Below are positions 12,186 to 23,846 of a stretch of DNA of 64,000 nt, in pieces; position 1 is the first letter of the stretch; every line of letters begins with the position of its first letter. The stretch lies in contig JANCIK010000013.1 of NCBI GenBank assembly GCA_028532985.1, forward strand, positions 1,178,001 to 1,242,000, in the 5' to 3' direction. The stretch is from Stropharia rugosoannulata. Lineage: Eukaryota > Basidiomycota > Agaricomycetes > Agaricales > Strophariaceae. Position numbers and translations under genes: made by a program. The notes under the pieces were generated by a model that saw only the letters and a program-made list of their open reading frames with translations, was not told the DNA's origin and made no database searches.

Positions 12186-13610
12186 ATGGATTCTGCTGTG
12201 ACCAAGTCTCTTAGCTATACCGAAATTAATTCGGTGAACGCTGGAACACCCACTCTTGAAACTTATCCTCAGACTCCGCGGACTGCAAGCCGATGGAGCC
12301 AAGTTAGGTTCGTGCTGGTCTCAACCATGAATATAACTATTCCTATCTCATACTTTCATTTAGAGAGATAATGAGAGAGCCCATGGCTGAATTTGCGGGC
12401 GTCGCTGTGTTCGTTATGATTGGTACCGCCGTCGACTGTCAGGTTGTGCTCTCCGGTAATAAAGGCGTAGCCTCGTCACCAAAGGGGGTGCGTAAATAGT
12501 TCTCTCCCCTTAAAAGATGATACTAAAGTTGCATGTTTTTATAGGACTTCTTGTCTGTCAACTTGGGGTGGGCGACTGGTACGTTCATTTTATTGACCGT
12601 ATTCAAATTGCATGGGCGCTGAACGTGCTACAGGTCTTGCAATGGGCGCTTGGGTGAGTGGGGGCATCTCGGGAGGACACTTGAATCCGGCGGTGAGTCT
12701 GAGTCTCGTTGTCGCATTTATACTTATTGATTACCTTGACTTTATGAACTTTCATAGGTCACTTTGGCACTTGCCACTTGGCGCGGATTCTCATGGAAGA
12801 AGGTTCCGGGTGTGTAGTGCTTCGCATATCCAACTTATCTGCCGCTGACTGTGTCTGCCTTCAGCTTATATTTTGGCACAAGTTCTGGGTGGCTTGGCTG
12901 GCGCTGCTGTAATTTACGGGAACTACGCCCGTGCCATTGATATTTTTGAGGGAGGACACGGCGCCCGTACCATTGCTACCGGCGGGCTATTTGCCACTTT
13001 CGCTGTGAGTTGCATCTGCTTACAACGCTGAGCTCTCTCCAACGTTGTATTGTTTGCCTCAAAAATGTGTACTGACGTATGCTCTAATTTAGCTCGATTA
13101 TATGAGCAACATAGGCTGTTTCTTCGTCGAGCTTTTGGGCACGGCCATACTCGCATTTATGGTATTCTCTCTAACGGACAATAAAAACAACGCATTACCT
13201 TCCGGAATGCTACCACTTGCTTTGTTCGTCACTCTTTTAGGTCTAGGCATTGGACTGGGAATGCAGACGTGTATGTAGCAATTTTCAGTCAAATACGTTC
13301 CAGCTAATTCGCATTAATTTCTAGCGTACGCTTTTAACCCCGCGCGTGATTTCGGGCCACGACTTCTTCTCACATTCGCAGGGTATGGGAAGCAGCTGTA
13401 TTCCTATCGCAGGTACGCCAACTTTCGATCTCGTTACTGTTGTTTAAATAATCTTAACGATGATTCAGTCAATACTGGCTTTGGTGTCCTATCATCGGAC
13501 CTATCCTCGGTGCACAAATGTCCGCTGCTTTCTACGAGTTTTTCCTTAGGAAAGGTGGTCGCTTTGGAGATGACGACGAATCCCCCAAGACTGTAACCAA
13601 CGCGGTCTAG
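12186..13610 (+). CDS. Aquaglyceroporin (MIP family), copy 1
   Basis: Nine exons: 12186-12307, 12364-12487, 12545-12578, 12634-12692, 12758-12809, 12865-13004, 13093-13270, 13325-13412, 13469-13610; 312 aa. Such channels pass water, glycerol and small solutes through the plasma membrane. Visible signatures are the N-terminal [16 protein letters not shown] helix, the first pore motif SGGHLNPAV, and the second pore motif [11 protein letters not shown]. The Asp after NPAR is the hallmark of the glycerol-facilitator (GlpF-like) branch. The membrane core is complete, with cytosolic N- and C-tails of roughly 45 and 30 residues. All junctions keep phase. It is followed 1.1 kb downstream by a paralogue with the same exon layout. 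Confidence 0.93.
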
Positions 13611-14732
13611 AGCGATACCAGAGCAGGATTGCTCGCATGGTGTATGAGTGGATGATACCCATTGTTGTTGTGCTACTCTGCATCTGTTTATGTTCTGTTT
13701 TGCTTGTATTCTTCCATCTTGCTTTTATCATATGGGTTTAGGTTTGGCCTTGGCTTTTTTCATATCCTAGTTCTGAAGACTATTCCTGTCTAATGAAACA
13801 TGCACGATGTCGATAAGTTCCATGCCACTAGGGTCATTTGGGTGTACGTCGGCGGATCGGGCGAAGGGCCGGCTCCGAAAGCCAGGTGCCAGGCACTGTG
13901 CAGCTCTGGTGTCTCGGAGGAGTAATGGCTGACATATGTAATGGTAAGGACCGAGGTCGTAGTCAGAGTATTTCAGAGTACTCAGAGTGTATTCCCTTAA
14001 GCTCTGACTGGATTGATCGAATGGGAATGCCAATTCTATTAATAACGAACAGGTGCCTATGTCAGATGTCCCAATGATCTGATGTTCAATTTTTCCAAAT
14101 ACTATCTATTTCAAGTTGAACTTAATTTTACTTAATTGCTATGCACGAATTATTCAATGAAGCATGGCAACATGTATGAACTCACCAAGACTTAATGTAT
14201 ACATAGAGGCTAGAGCTCAGTGAACCTTCCACACCGTGACATGTGAGCCTTCATGGTGCACCATATGACGGGGTTCTCAGCCAATTAGCTTCAGTGCACC
14301 CCACCATAACACACGTAGCTTATCCGGACTTTAATGCACCGCACAAAGCCTAATGTTAAGTAAGGAGTATGTATACTCATTCGATACGGGCAGGAGTTAT
14401 CGTAGTAACATCATTCCAGCTTGATGTGCATTGCACAACGATCTCCTAAAAAGTCAAATTTCCTCTGTCGCGGACCATCCATCCTACTACTATGACCGCT
14501 TGCTCACAAATTCTTTCATAACCGATGCTTTCTGCGGCAGCTCTTTGGAAGGTGCTGTTTACACGTACTATGCATGATGTTTGGTTCCGGGATTTTAACC
14601 TTACAGTATAAGGAAGGCAAGGCTGTCAAGACGCATCGTATTAAGATGGCCTTTTGTGGTATGGACCTCTAGACAGAGCCCGTTCATTGCACTACAATCC
14701 AGCAGCTCCCCAAATCCCACAGGCCAATAATC
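13611..14732. other. Spacer between the aquaporin paralogues
   Basis: About 1.1 kb; no gene recognised. It should hold the terminator of copy 1 and the promoter of copy 2. Confidence 0.5.
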
Positions 14733-16102
14733 ATGGCGTCTATTAAGGATATACCCCGGCTGCACAGCTCAAATCCTGACCTTCTTCCACTTTCTGCGCA
14801 GGGGTCAAATTCGGAGCGACCAGACACGAGCAAGGACATTCGGCAGAAGTTATGGACGATACGGTATCTCTCCCCTTGTTCGCTGCATCTGAGTGTCAGT
14901 GACTGATCGACAAATATTTTTATTTGCTACAAGGCAGAGGATACGTGCGCCAATGGCAGAATTTTTAGGTGTGGCGGTTTTTGTTATCTTGGGTGTTGGA
15001 GGCGACTGCTCCGTTGTTCTTTCTACCGATCCAAATGTTGCTTCGTCGCACAAAGGTGTACGTACCGAACATATATTATATGCTCAGTTCTGATTTAAAT
15101 TTTGTAGGAATTCCTTTCGTCGAATCTCGGATGGGCTATTGGTGAGCATACAGATTGCGTTGTTTCTCTTCTTTTAACGATAGTGTTGAATCTTCATATA
15201 GGTCTGGCATTGGGGGTCTGGATTAGCGCAGGATACTCGGGAGGACATGTAAACCCTGCAGTTAGTGTTTTAAGTCTGTGCGTAGTACACACCGTCGTCG
15301 CTCATTAGATTTTGCTTTTGTTTAAGATAACTTTGGTAATGGCAACTAGAAGGAAGTTTCCTTGGAAGAAAGTACCCGGTACGTAGCAAAGCGAAGAGTT
15401 TGTTTAATTGTTGACTCCATCCATCCCCACCACAGAATACATATTTGCACAGGTCATGGGAGGTGTTGTCGGAGCCGGCATAGCATATGCGCAGTATATT
15501 CACGCTATAGATATCTTTGAAGGCGGGCGCCATATACGCACGCAAGCAACCGCCGGCCTCTTCTCTAGCTTTGCGGTGAGCGCTTACTACGGGACAAATC
15601 AAATAAGGGCGCTGATCTATTGCAGATAAACTACTTGACGCAAGTATCAAGCTTCTTCTCCGAATTCCTCGGTTGCGCCATACTCGCCTTCATGATCATC
15701 GCGACCACGGATAAGAACAATGCGGCTCCCCCGGCGGCCATCCTCCCGTTTGTCATTTTCTTGACGCTGTTGGGACTCGGCGTTGCCTTGGGCATGCAGA
15801 CATGTGCGTAGACTGATTGTACAGCCTTTCCTGCCTGACTATATGCAGCCTTCGCGTTCAATCCGGCGCGCGATTTTGGCCCTCGCCTGTTCCTAAGCAT
15901 GGCAGGATATGGCAAGGAGGTGTATACATTCCGAAAGTAGGTGCTTCCTGTCCAAATCCTTCATGTTCTCATGTGTTGCTTGAGCCAATACTGGATTTGG
16001 TGCACGATACTTGGTCCCATTTTAGGCGCCCAGTGCTCCGTGGCGTTATACGATCTCTTTTTATATGACGCTGGAGGCGCCAATACGCCAGACTCTGCGT
16101 AA
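14733..16102 (+). CDS. Aquaglyceroporin (MIP family), copy 2
   Basis: Nine exons: 14733-14863, 14934-15057, 15108-15141, 15202-15260, 15327-15378, 15436-15575, 15626-15803, 15849-15936, 15985-16102; 307 aa. Exons 2-8 have exactly the same lengths and phases as in copy 1, showing tandem duplication. Pore motifs are SGGHVNPA (split from the next codon by an intron, giving NPAI rather than NPAV) and [11 protein letters not shown], so it is again of the aquaglyceroporin type. The N-terminal cytosolic tail and the last about 20 residues differ from copy 1. The second motif and the family helices are intact, so it is probably functional. Confidence 0.93.
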
Positions 16103-17024
16103 CGACGATCCGGAAATATTTATCCGGGGCACCGTGACACCGGTCAGGTGCCAAAGCATGTTGCGAACTTTGTTTTGGGATTTGGCGGTCGTATGTACTT
16201 TATGCAGCAATCTTTATTTCAACAGATTTGATTATTTCATTTATGGCATTGATGGAGCATGGAGTGAGAGGTGCGACAGGCATTGTAATAATAGGCAGCG
16301 CTCAGCAGCTTGTTTGGTAATGCGCAGCAGTCCAAGAGAACCTGGTACAGAGCCTTGGCGTAAATGAACATAATTTTATCATAGGTACATACCCACCGTG
16401 ACCGTCATAAACGGGGACACCGTAGCGAAAATACCGGTGAACCTTCATTCTTCGGGGAATATCGAGGCATTCCTTGCTATTCACATCAAGACTTTGGGAG
16501 GCGCAAAACATATTAAAATAACCTAGTGTCTGTCAAGACAAACTACGTAAGTAGAAAAAAGAGCTGCAAACAGTTGGCAAAAGGGTACCTTTCCACGGTT
16601 TTCACACCACCATGGTCTTAGAGACTGACTATATGCGGGGTTCTGTAGCTTTTTGTGCTGACTCTTCGAGTCTTGCTTCCGCTGCTTGAATATCTTGTTT
16701 TTTTCGTTGATTTGTCGTTGATAGTTTAATTCGGTGCCATCTTTGTTCCTGTCATGACATCTATGAAGATGTGATGATTTGCATGATATTTAAGAATTCC
16801 AAAGGCGACGGGTGAAGTTTGAGCAGTTTTGAAAGAACGAAAAAGTAGAAACCCCTGACAGGTTCAAAGCAAGGTTCAAGTTGTGTCGAAGTGTTTGATA
16901 CAACTCCGACGATTATTGACTCCTTACTACAACTCTCAGGGAAGGTTGATGACTAATCAGTGCCCATCAGTTTCGTCTCTTCAAATACAGACCACACACC
17001 AACCGCTTTCTCCATACTACCGCC
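16103..17024. other. Intergenic
   Basis: About 0.9 kb between the second aquaporin and the G-alpha-like gene. No gene seen. The right end should be the G-alpha promoter. Confidence 0.45.
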
Positions 17025-18911
17025 ATGCCCTTTCTTCCTGGACCCACAGACCCATTTTATGAGCTAATGCGACCACCTCCGGATGAGACTCCGGCTCAGA
17101 AAACTGCACGACAAAAACGCGAACTCGACGCTCAAAGAAATAGCGACATAATTGACGAGGATATCAAACAGGAGCGCGCGCGTTCGAAGAGGGAGAGAAA
17201 GGTTATCAAAGTTCTTCTCTTAGGACAATCGGAAAGTGGTGAGCTGCTTATTCCTCCTTCGATTCGTACAGTCATTCATTCGCATTAGGCAAATCTACAA
17301 CGCTCAAAAGTATGTTTGCCAGACGTTGTTCTTCACTACGACAAAGCTTATTGATCACCTAGACTTTCGCATGAAATATGCACACGACGAATGGGAGCAT
17401 GAACGAGATGGCTGGCGGACAGTTGTTCAGCTTAACATAGTGCGATCTATCAACACCATCCTCAAGGTCATTGAAGCCGAAATGAACGGTGACGTCCCGG
17501 TAGACTCTGAAGATGAACAACTAACTCCTGTCGAACTCACTGAAGCGGAGGTCGTCAGATTCAATGATCGCCACCAACTGCTCATGATACGACTGGCTCC
17601 ACTCGTAGGAGTTGAGGCAGAGCTGAAACGGATCCTAGGGGCAGGTTCGGAGGAGGTCACAGCATCGGCTGCGCCAATGTCTGCAACGCCGTTTGACACC
17701 CCTGACAGTGGAATCAACATTCGACGAAAGCCTGAATTTTCTGTCAGGTCGTGGAAAGAGGTGTTAATTCCAGAGCGCGGGAGCGACGGGCTTTCCTCAC
17801 AGCGCGCGGACTCAATTTCCTTCACGATAGCAAGCTGTAAAGAAGATATGAAAGCTCTATGGGAAGATAGGACCGTGAGGATTGCATTGAAACGCCGGCG
17901 CATTCAGATGAATGACACTGCTGGCTTGTATGAGATTTACTTCGCCGTAACTCCGTCAACTGACACGCGACTTTCCCCTTAGCTTCTTGAATGACCTGGA
18001 TCGCGTGGCTTCCCGCGACTACGTGATTACAGATGACGATATAGTCAGAGCCCGGCTTCGAACCGTTGGTATTCAGGAGCATCGTCTATACTTCAAGCAA
18101 GGCCCTTGGGAGAATCCGAAGTGTATGTTCCCTTCATCATTTTTATTACGAAAACTCTTTCTAAACATATAGACTTCAGGGGGACCTTCGTCTAGCTGGG
18201 AATGGCGCATCTTTGACGTTGGAGGGTGCCGAACCAAGGTATGCAAGGCTGTCATTTTCCCCTGCCAATTAAAGGTTTATATCCTCAATGCGATCACAGC
18301 GCAGCGCATGGATTCCCTACTTTGACAATGTCAATGTTGTGATTTTCCGTAAGTTTCGCGATGCAGGATTTTTAACTACTCCCTGAGCGTGATGTTACAG
18401 TTTCACCGGTATCTGTCTTCGATCAGCGCCTCGAGGAGGACCCCTCTGTTAACCGTCTCGAGGATTCCATCATTTTGTGGACGTCAATCTGTTCTTCAAA
18501 ATTATTAGCCCGCACACAATTAATCCTCTTCCTCAACAAATGCGATCTACTACGCCGGAAACTCAAGCGCGGCGTTAGAGTCCGACAGTACTTGCCTAGT
18601 TACGGTGATCGTCCAAACGAGGTGATGGCGGTTGTAAAATGTAAGTTTAAAGATAAACAGAGGTTAATGCGCGCGCTAATGTTTATCCAGACTTGCGGGA
18701 GAAGTTTAAAGACATACAGAAGCAACATTCCCCTGAACACCGGACATGCTACATCTATCCAACAACTGTCACTGTTAGTTCATTGTTTCTCCCGTTTTAT
18801 GTTCATCATTTTGAATCGCATCCTTAGGATACAAACGCCACTGGGACGACTCTAGAGACAGTGAGGGATGGTGTTCTCCGGGAAAATCTGGCTGCTTCTC
18901 AATTAATATGA
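17025..18911 (+). CDS. Atypical heterotrimeric G protein alpha subunit
   Basis: Nine exons: 17025-17238, 17289-17309, 17363-17927, 17983-18122, 18180-18238, 18300-18348, 18401-18640, 18691-18773, 18828-18911; 484 aa, well above the usual about 355 aa. G-alpha motifs in order: P-loop GQSESGKSTTLK; a helical domain enlarged by an acidic and Ser-rich insertion (residues about 130-230, starting with TPVELTEAE); AGFFLNDLDRVA; switch I RTVGIQEH; switch II DVGGCRTKRSAW; FLNKCDLL (guanine specificity); and PTTVTDTNAT (TCAT-like loop). The catalytic glutamine after DVGG is replaced by Cys, predicting slow GTP hydrolysis. The N-terminus MPFLPG lacks the N-myristoylation Gly2. It belongs to the divergent, expanded fungal G-alpha-like group; no receptor or pathway can be assigned. 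Confidence 0.9.
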
Positions 18912-20963
18912 GCGCAAACACTACCTATTATGGGCCGTTCAACCCATAGGTTCTCAAGTACGCTGTTCACTCAGTTTTATCGCGTCATAAACCCTACATC
19001 AGGCTGTGCGCTCATATACGCACGAATCGTATCTGTCGGACGCCGATAGGCGCACTCCTCAGCACACCCTGCGAACGCCGAAGAGTCGATATTTTTCAAT
19101 ACACAGGACTCGCCTGTATTCACCTATGCCTCTGGTGTCTCGCCTGATCTATACCTGGAATATAGCCATCCATGCAAAAGTTGCTATAGCACAGACATTT
19201 TACGTCACTCTTGTCTAACTCGACACCCACTGTATCGTATGCGATTTTCTGGTGCTATTACCAAGCACATTTTAACATATCTTGTTGTATTTCTACGTAT
19301 GCATTTTATATCGATTTGTTGACACTATTATTATTATCCGCTGTTGAATTTATTTTTTACTTGTTCTCATGGCTTTGCTTTGCTTTGCGCTCACTCAGAC
19401 CACTACAAGCAGTACACTAGTTACCCAATGCGGGGTCGAAGAAGTCCTTTATCAATCATCTTGAGTCTTGCATGAGTCTCAACGCAATCTTAATGTGTCT
19501 CACTGACGCGGACGTCGTCTTAACTCGCTTGAGGACTATCCCGAAGACTGGCGTGCCTATGAGGACTGCATCCGTCGATAGACACTTGAGCAATGAGGAC
19601 CGTGACTCATGATTCCCATGTGATGCCTGTCACGCGGGAAGGATTACTTAAGCAAGTTTGTCTTTTGATTTCATAGTCAGCTCAAATTTTGACTTGTGGT
19701 TATGCTGCACCCTTGCTGTTCACCTTTCTGTCATTTTCAAACAGAAAATTGCACTTGTTAACCCCGAAATATCGCTGTCACTCATAGGTCTAGTTCAACG
19801 TTGGGTTCGTTCAAGATCTAGTTAATCTTCCAATCTTTATCCAACCATCCTTCACTGAGGCTCCACCCTCTTCCTTCGTGGTGCTTCCGACACATACCCA
19901 CGCAGCAATATATTTAGCTTGGAAAAGCACCTGGAGAATATCTGCCACGCGGCATTCTCCACACGTACGGAGCTCTGGTTGATGATGCTTGTCTTCGTTG
20001 GGTTTCAAGGCAATCTCACGGACTTCTTGCTTTTTGTGAACCGGGTTTAACTTGAACAACTACTTCCAATTTTCCGTCTATCTCTCGTCGAAATACTGGG
20101 TGAATTGCTGTGTTGGCTCTACTTAAAGACTTGGCGGTCCGGTCAGCAACATCAGTGACAGAAATTCGTAGTCTGGGACCTCTTTGAACTGCTATTTTGA
20201 ATGGGCGTGTAACTCTTCCAGCTATTGGCGTGGTATATATGCATAAAATATTCTCCTGCAGGTCTCAATTCCCTCTGCGGCTTGAAATAGGTCGATCACC
20301 TACTGCATTAATGACTTTGCTCTCAGACTTTTCATAATCACAGGGCGCCCAGGATTGCTTTTTCCTTTTGACCAGATAGATATACACGGTTCATGACAGG
20401 CGAGTAAATACCACATTCTAGGTTATTATACGAAGACTGATCTTCCGGGAAAAAACAGATTTTTTTTTTCGTCAGGACATAGCTAACAGCTGTGACTAGG
20501 GACACAATTCATTACTAGTCCTACCTGCCCGCGATCTTTTCTATAATGCACTTATAAAGTGCTCAACACCTTGGTGTAATCTTGGCCTTCTAGGTCTGGT
20601 AGATGATACTTGACTTGGGTTGATTTGACTTGAGGCACTCTGGTGCATTTATTTTGGGGGAGGTATTGCATTGTTACGCACGTACGTTTAAATCTTTATT
20701 TTTCTGCACAAGATTGCTGACATCGTTTATGTTTCATCTGTGAAGATCGGTACCATGGTATTATAAATGTATGGTCTTAGCTCCTTCTCTGGGTGGCGCC
20801 AACGCCTGGTCACTTAGGATGACGATGAGTATCATCAGACTTATTAATCTTCCACTTATAAGAATCGGCAGATTGTTGCACGTATAAAGAGAGGCACGTA
20901 GTAAAGATGCTGGTCCCTTACTTTTCGTTTCTTAGAACCAAGTCATTGAAAACTACGTGCACC
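18912..20963. other. Gene-poor stretch
   Basis: About 2 kb without a supported gene. Open frames at 19006, 19211 and 19811 have no recognisable content. No tRNA found by eye. Confidence 0.4.
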
Positions 20964-21557
20964 ATGAAGTCACTCAGTCTTATGAGCGTGGTAGGGCTAG
21001 CCGCTCTCATACCTATGGCTATTTCTGGACGCCCAAACAACCATAGTTGGGATTTTGCTGCCGACTGCTACCACGAACCTCTCCCGAACCTCCCTCAATC
21101 CCATGACAATCGGACTGTTCCGTGGGGAACTCCCAGTATTAAAAATGGGACATTTTCGTGCTGCGACTCTTTGGATGACGTTCGCGCTGGTATTGACTCG
21201 GTTGACGCACAGATCCTGGAACTTCTCGCACAGAGGTGGGTTTTCTCTTCTTCATGCACGATTCTAGCGCATTTCTCTGAAATGTGACTCGTCCGACAGA
21301 GCGGCTTTTGTACGCGAAGCCACAAGATTCAAAGCCACTGCGTCAGTAGTGGATGTACCCTCCCGAGATCAGCAAGTCATTTTGCAGGCAGTACAAAATG
21401 CAACGAGTGTGCACCTTCCGCAGATCATCGCTGACGCGGTCTTCACTGCCATTATCAACGCCAGTGTCCCCTTTGAACTCTGCGTGGTACGCTTTCCCAT
21501 TTCATTTCATTTTCTTTCCTTTAACGCCCTTGATAGTTCAATTCTTTCCAGGACTAG
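20964..21557 (+). CDS. Secreted chorismate mutase (AroQ fold)
   Basis: Predicted exons 20964-21235, 21300-21486 and a two-codon last exon 21552-21557; 154 aa. Chorismate mutase converts chorismate to prephenate at the branch to Phe and Tyr. The N-terminus is a signal peptide (MKSLSLMSVVGLAALIPMAI), followed by about 50 residues with Cys residues. Then comes the AroQ core: CDSLDDVRAGIDSVDAQI with the first active-site Arg, LLAQRAAFVREATRFK with Arg and Lys, VVDVPSRDQQV, and a final helix IIADAVFTAIINASVPFE. Secreted forms are known from bacteria, nematodes and plant-associated fungi. The start was chosen to place the signal peptide first; an upstream in-frame ATG at 20907 exists. The very short last exon is uncertain; reading into the second intron would only change the last residues. 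Confidence 0.8.
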
Positions 21558-22416
21558 GTTTTTCTCAGCAAGGGTGCATTTATATATCAATGAATGTATA
21601 ATTATGCATGCATGTGAAGCGCAGCATGTTTTAGAACATGTCGACACATTGACAGAATATAGCAACGTTTCGTTACCGGTTCCCGGTCCCCTTCAGTGCC
21701 TATTTTGCTTCCTTATCACCCGAGTGGGGTGGGCGCGATTCATCCTGGGCCGGAACAGGGACCTTTCGAGGGGTCTCTCTTGGGGTGTTTCACCTCTGAA
21801 GGTCTGGACAACCGTGAGCAATACCGTTTTGTTAGATTTGTCCCATCAAATTGTTATGAAGGCCAAGTCATACCGTGCATAGGCATTACTGAAAGACATA
21901 TTTAGCTCTCAGAGTGTGGTGCACAGGGAGAATCCGGTTCTTTTCAAATTGTCGACTGATATAGCCTGCTTACGTGCTTACGCCTCGTCTCCAATGTGCT
22001 CTTCCTGGGACCTGGGATGATTCGCCTGCCGATCATATGACACATTATAGGCCTCTCACCCATCAAACTAACCTTAGCAGAGTGAATGATCTCACCAGAG
22101 TCCGCCTCGCCTGGATTGGGATTGGCAGTGGCAATATCTGACGCATCAATCATCAGCAATATCTCCTTTCTCTCTTCGCTTTCGACACTTACATACTCTA
22201 ACTTGCCCTGGGTGGCTGGTGGCATTCGCTCATCACAGCTTGACACCCGGCTCCTCTGAATCCCGTTGGAGTCCCAGTAGCAACGATCTATGTATCGTCG
22301 ATCTGCATATCCGTCGACGTGTCCCGAAGGCATTTAACCTTTTCTCATAGGTGTGAAACTGGCAAAGGCGCTACCCCTACTCGTCCATCATAATCTCTCT
22401 TCACCTTCCCACTACA
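21558..22416. other. Intergenic
   Basis: About 0.86 kb. A minus-strand frame (21944-22333, 129 aa) is open but has no recognisable domain and was not called. Confidence 0.4.
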
Positions 22417-23196
22417 ATGCTTTCGAGAGTAACGAAGCACACAAGGCGGCGATCAGTTCGAGAGTCGTCGGAAGACTCACAAGAGACGCTGGTCATGGTC
22501 GTCGATAGACCACCAGACCTTGTCCGATGGGATGACTTTTCTGAACCCTTTCCTACAGTAGCACGGGGAGGGTATGCGCGATTCTATGCGGCGGCGGCGG
22601 CGACGGGCAAAGCCAGGACCACAGAAGCGCCTAATTACTGTCCGTTGCTGTACCAATCGGCCAATAACTCAGAAAATCCTCGGCAAACTCCTCTATTTCT
22701 ACTTCCACGCCCACCGCCGCGCATGCTGAGTACAATATGCGAATCCTCGGCGGAGCGTGACGCTCCCCACCAGCGCCCGACGAATCTCAAGATAACGACG
22801 GGGAGCCCTACCTCCCTGAGGCGGCGGCGGCGGTATCAGCTTCTGCGTACGCCGAGTATTGAGCGGGACTTCGCCGCGTACCGGCGGCACATCTTTTCCG
22901 CCACCGCCGTCCCCGCGCCAGCAGCGCCCACAGGACACTCTTCATCCGCGTCGGAAAGCTCGCATTCCAGTGCGGAGACGAGCTTTTCCGACTCTGCACA
23001 GTCCGTGCTTAGCCATGCCCAGCATAGTCCGGAATCACCTGTCACTCCACCTACAAGTGCGGATAGCGAGGACGAGCTCGGGGACAACGTGTATATCAGG
23101 GCGCTGTATAAAGATGGATGCATTGACGGGCTAGGGATGCGGCCGAGTAGCCGTGCTTCATTCAGCACAGCTAAGACTGACTTTAGCGATGATTGA
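22417..23196 (+). CDS. Ser/Pro-rich hypothetical protein
   Basis: Single-exon frame of 259 aa. It starts with a basic segment (MLSRVTKHTRRRSVRESSED), then a possible conserved patch, PPDLVRWDDFSEPFPTVARG. Low-complexity Ala, Arg and Ser-rich regions follow, and an acidic end, DSEDELGDNVYIRALYKDG. It is probably intrinsically disordered. No domain recognised. Supported as a gene by length without an intron and by coherent composition; function unknown. Confidence 0.6.
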   Translation: MLSRVTKHTRRRSVRESSEDSQETLVMVVDRPPDLVRWDDFSEPFPTVARGGYARFYAAAAATGKARTTEAPNYCPLLYQSANNSENPRQTPLFLLPRPPPRMLSTICESSAERDAPHQRPTNLKITTGSPTSLRRRRRYQLLRTPSIERDFAAYRRHIFSATAVPAPAAPTGHSSSASESSHSSAETSFSDSAQSVLSHAQHSPESPVTPPTSADSEDELGDNVYIRALYKDGCIDGLGMRPSSRASFSTAKTDFSDD

Positions 23197-23846
23197 GCTC
23201 GCACACGACTGCCATTCGCCTTACTGACTTCGTATCCATTCATGTATATTAATGCGACACCCGCACTTCCCTCATTCATCTCTTGATAATTTCTCCCCAC
23301 GACCATTACTGTGGATCATTCACCATGCCAGGTCCTATGGATTATGCGAATAATAAATGAAACCTTCCTGAATCAAACGTGCACCATATGCTCATTACAT
23401 ATCTTATTGTTGTATTGTTGTATACTATTGCTTACCACACACGGTTATCTTTTCCCTGCTTTCGCCTGTAGCATTCAAATTGATGTACAGCTTGCGTACG
23501 GCCCAGATACGATGCAAAGTTTTATTTTTGGTCATCCAAGTGTAGCTGGACTTCTTCGCTTGTTTGACGAACAGCGTCGCTTCCATACAGTTTTATCTAC
23601 CGTGGAGTCGCAATGGCACGCATCTTTCCCTTCGCATTCGAAGTATCATGCATCCTTTCCCTATTGGTGCTAGGAAGGAGTTTCTCCAAGTTCGAATCCA
23701 TGATGTCTGGCCTATTTTGAAACACTTTTGTTTTTATACCTGACTTGTCGTTCACGGTTTGTGTTGCTTCTAGAATGGACATGGGCATTAACTTGGGGTT
23801 TTAGTGAAACGAATTAAACGCTCACCTCGCAGATTTGGACTTAATG
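23197..23846. other. Intergenic between convergent genes
   Basis: About 0.65 kb, probably the two 3' ends. Nothing else seen. Confidence 0.5.

Noticed and set aside
21944..22333. 129-aa minus-strand frame
   Set aside because: No family features and no supporting splice structure; left uncalled.
23660..23710. TTCGAATCC resembling a tRNA T-arm
   Set aside because: No matching D-arm, anticodon arm or acceptor pairing could be found around it.
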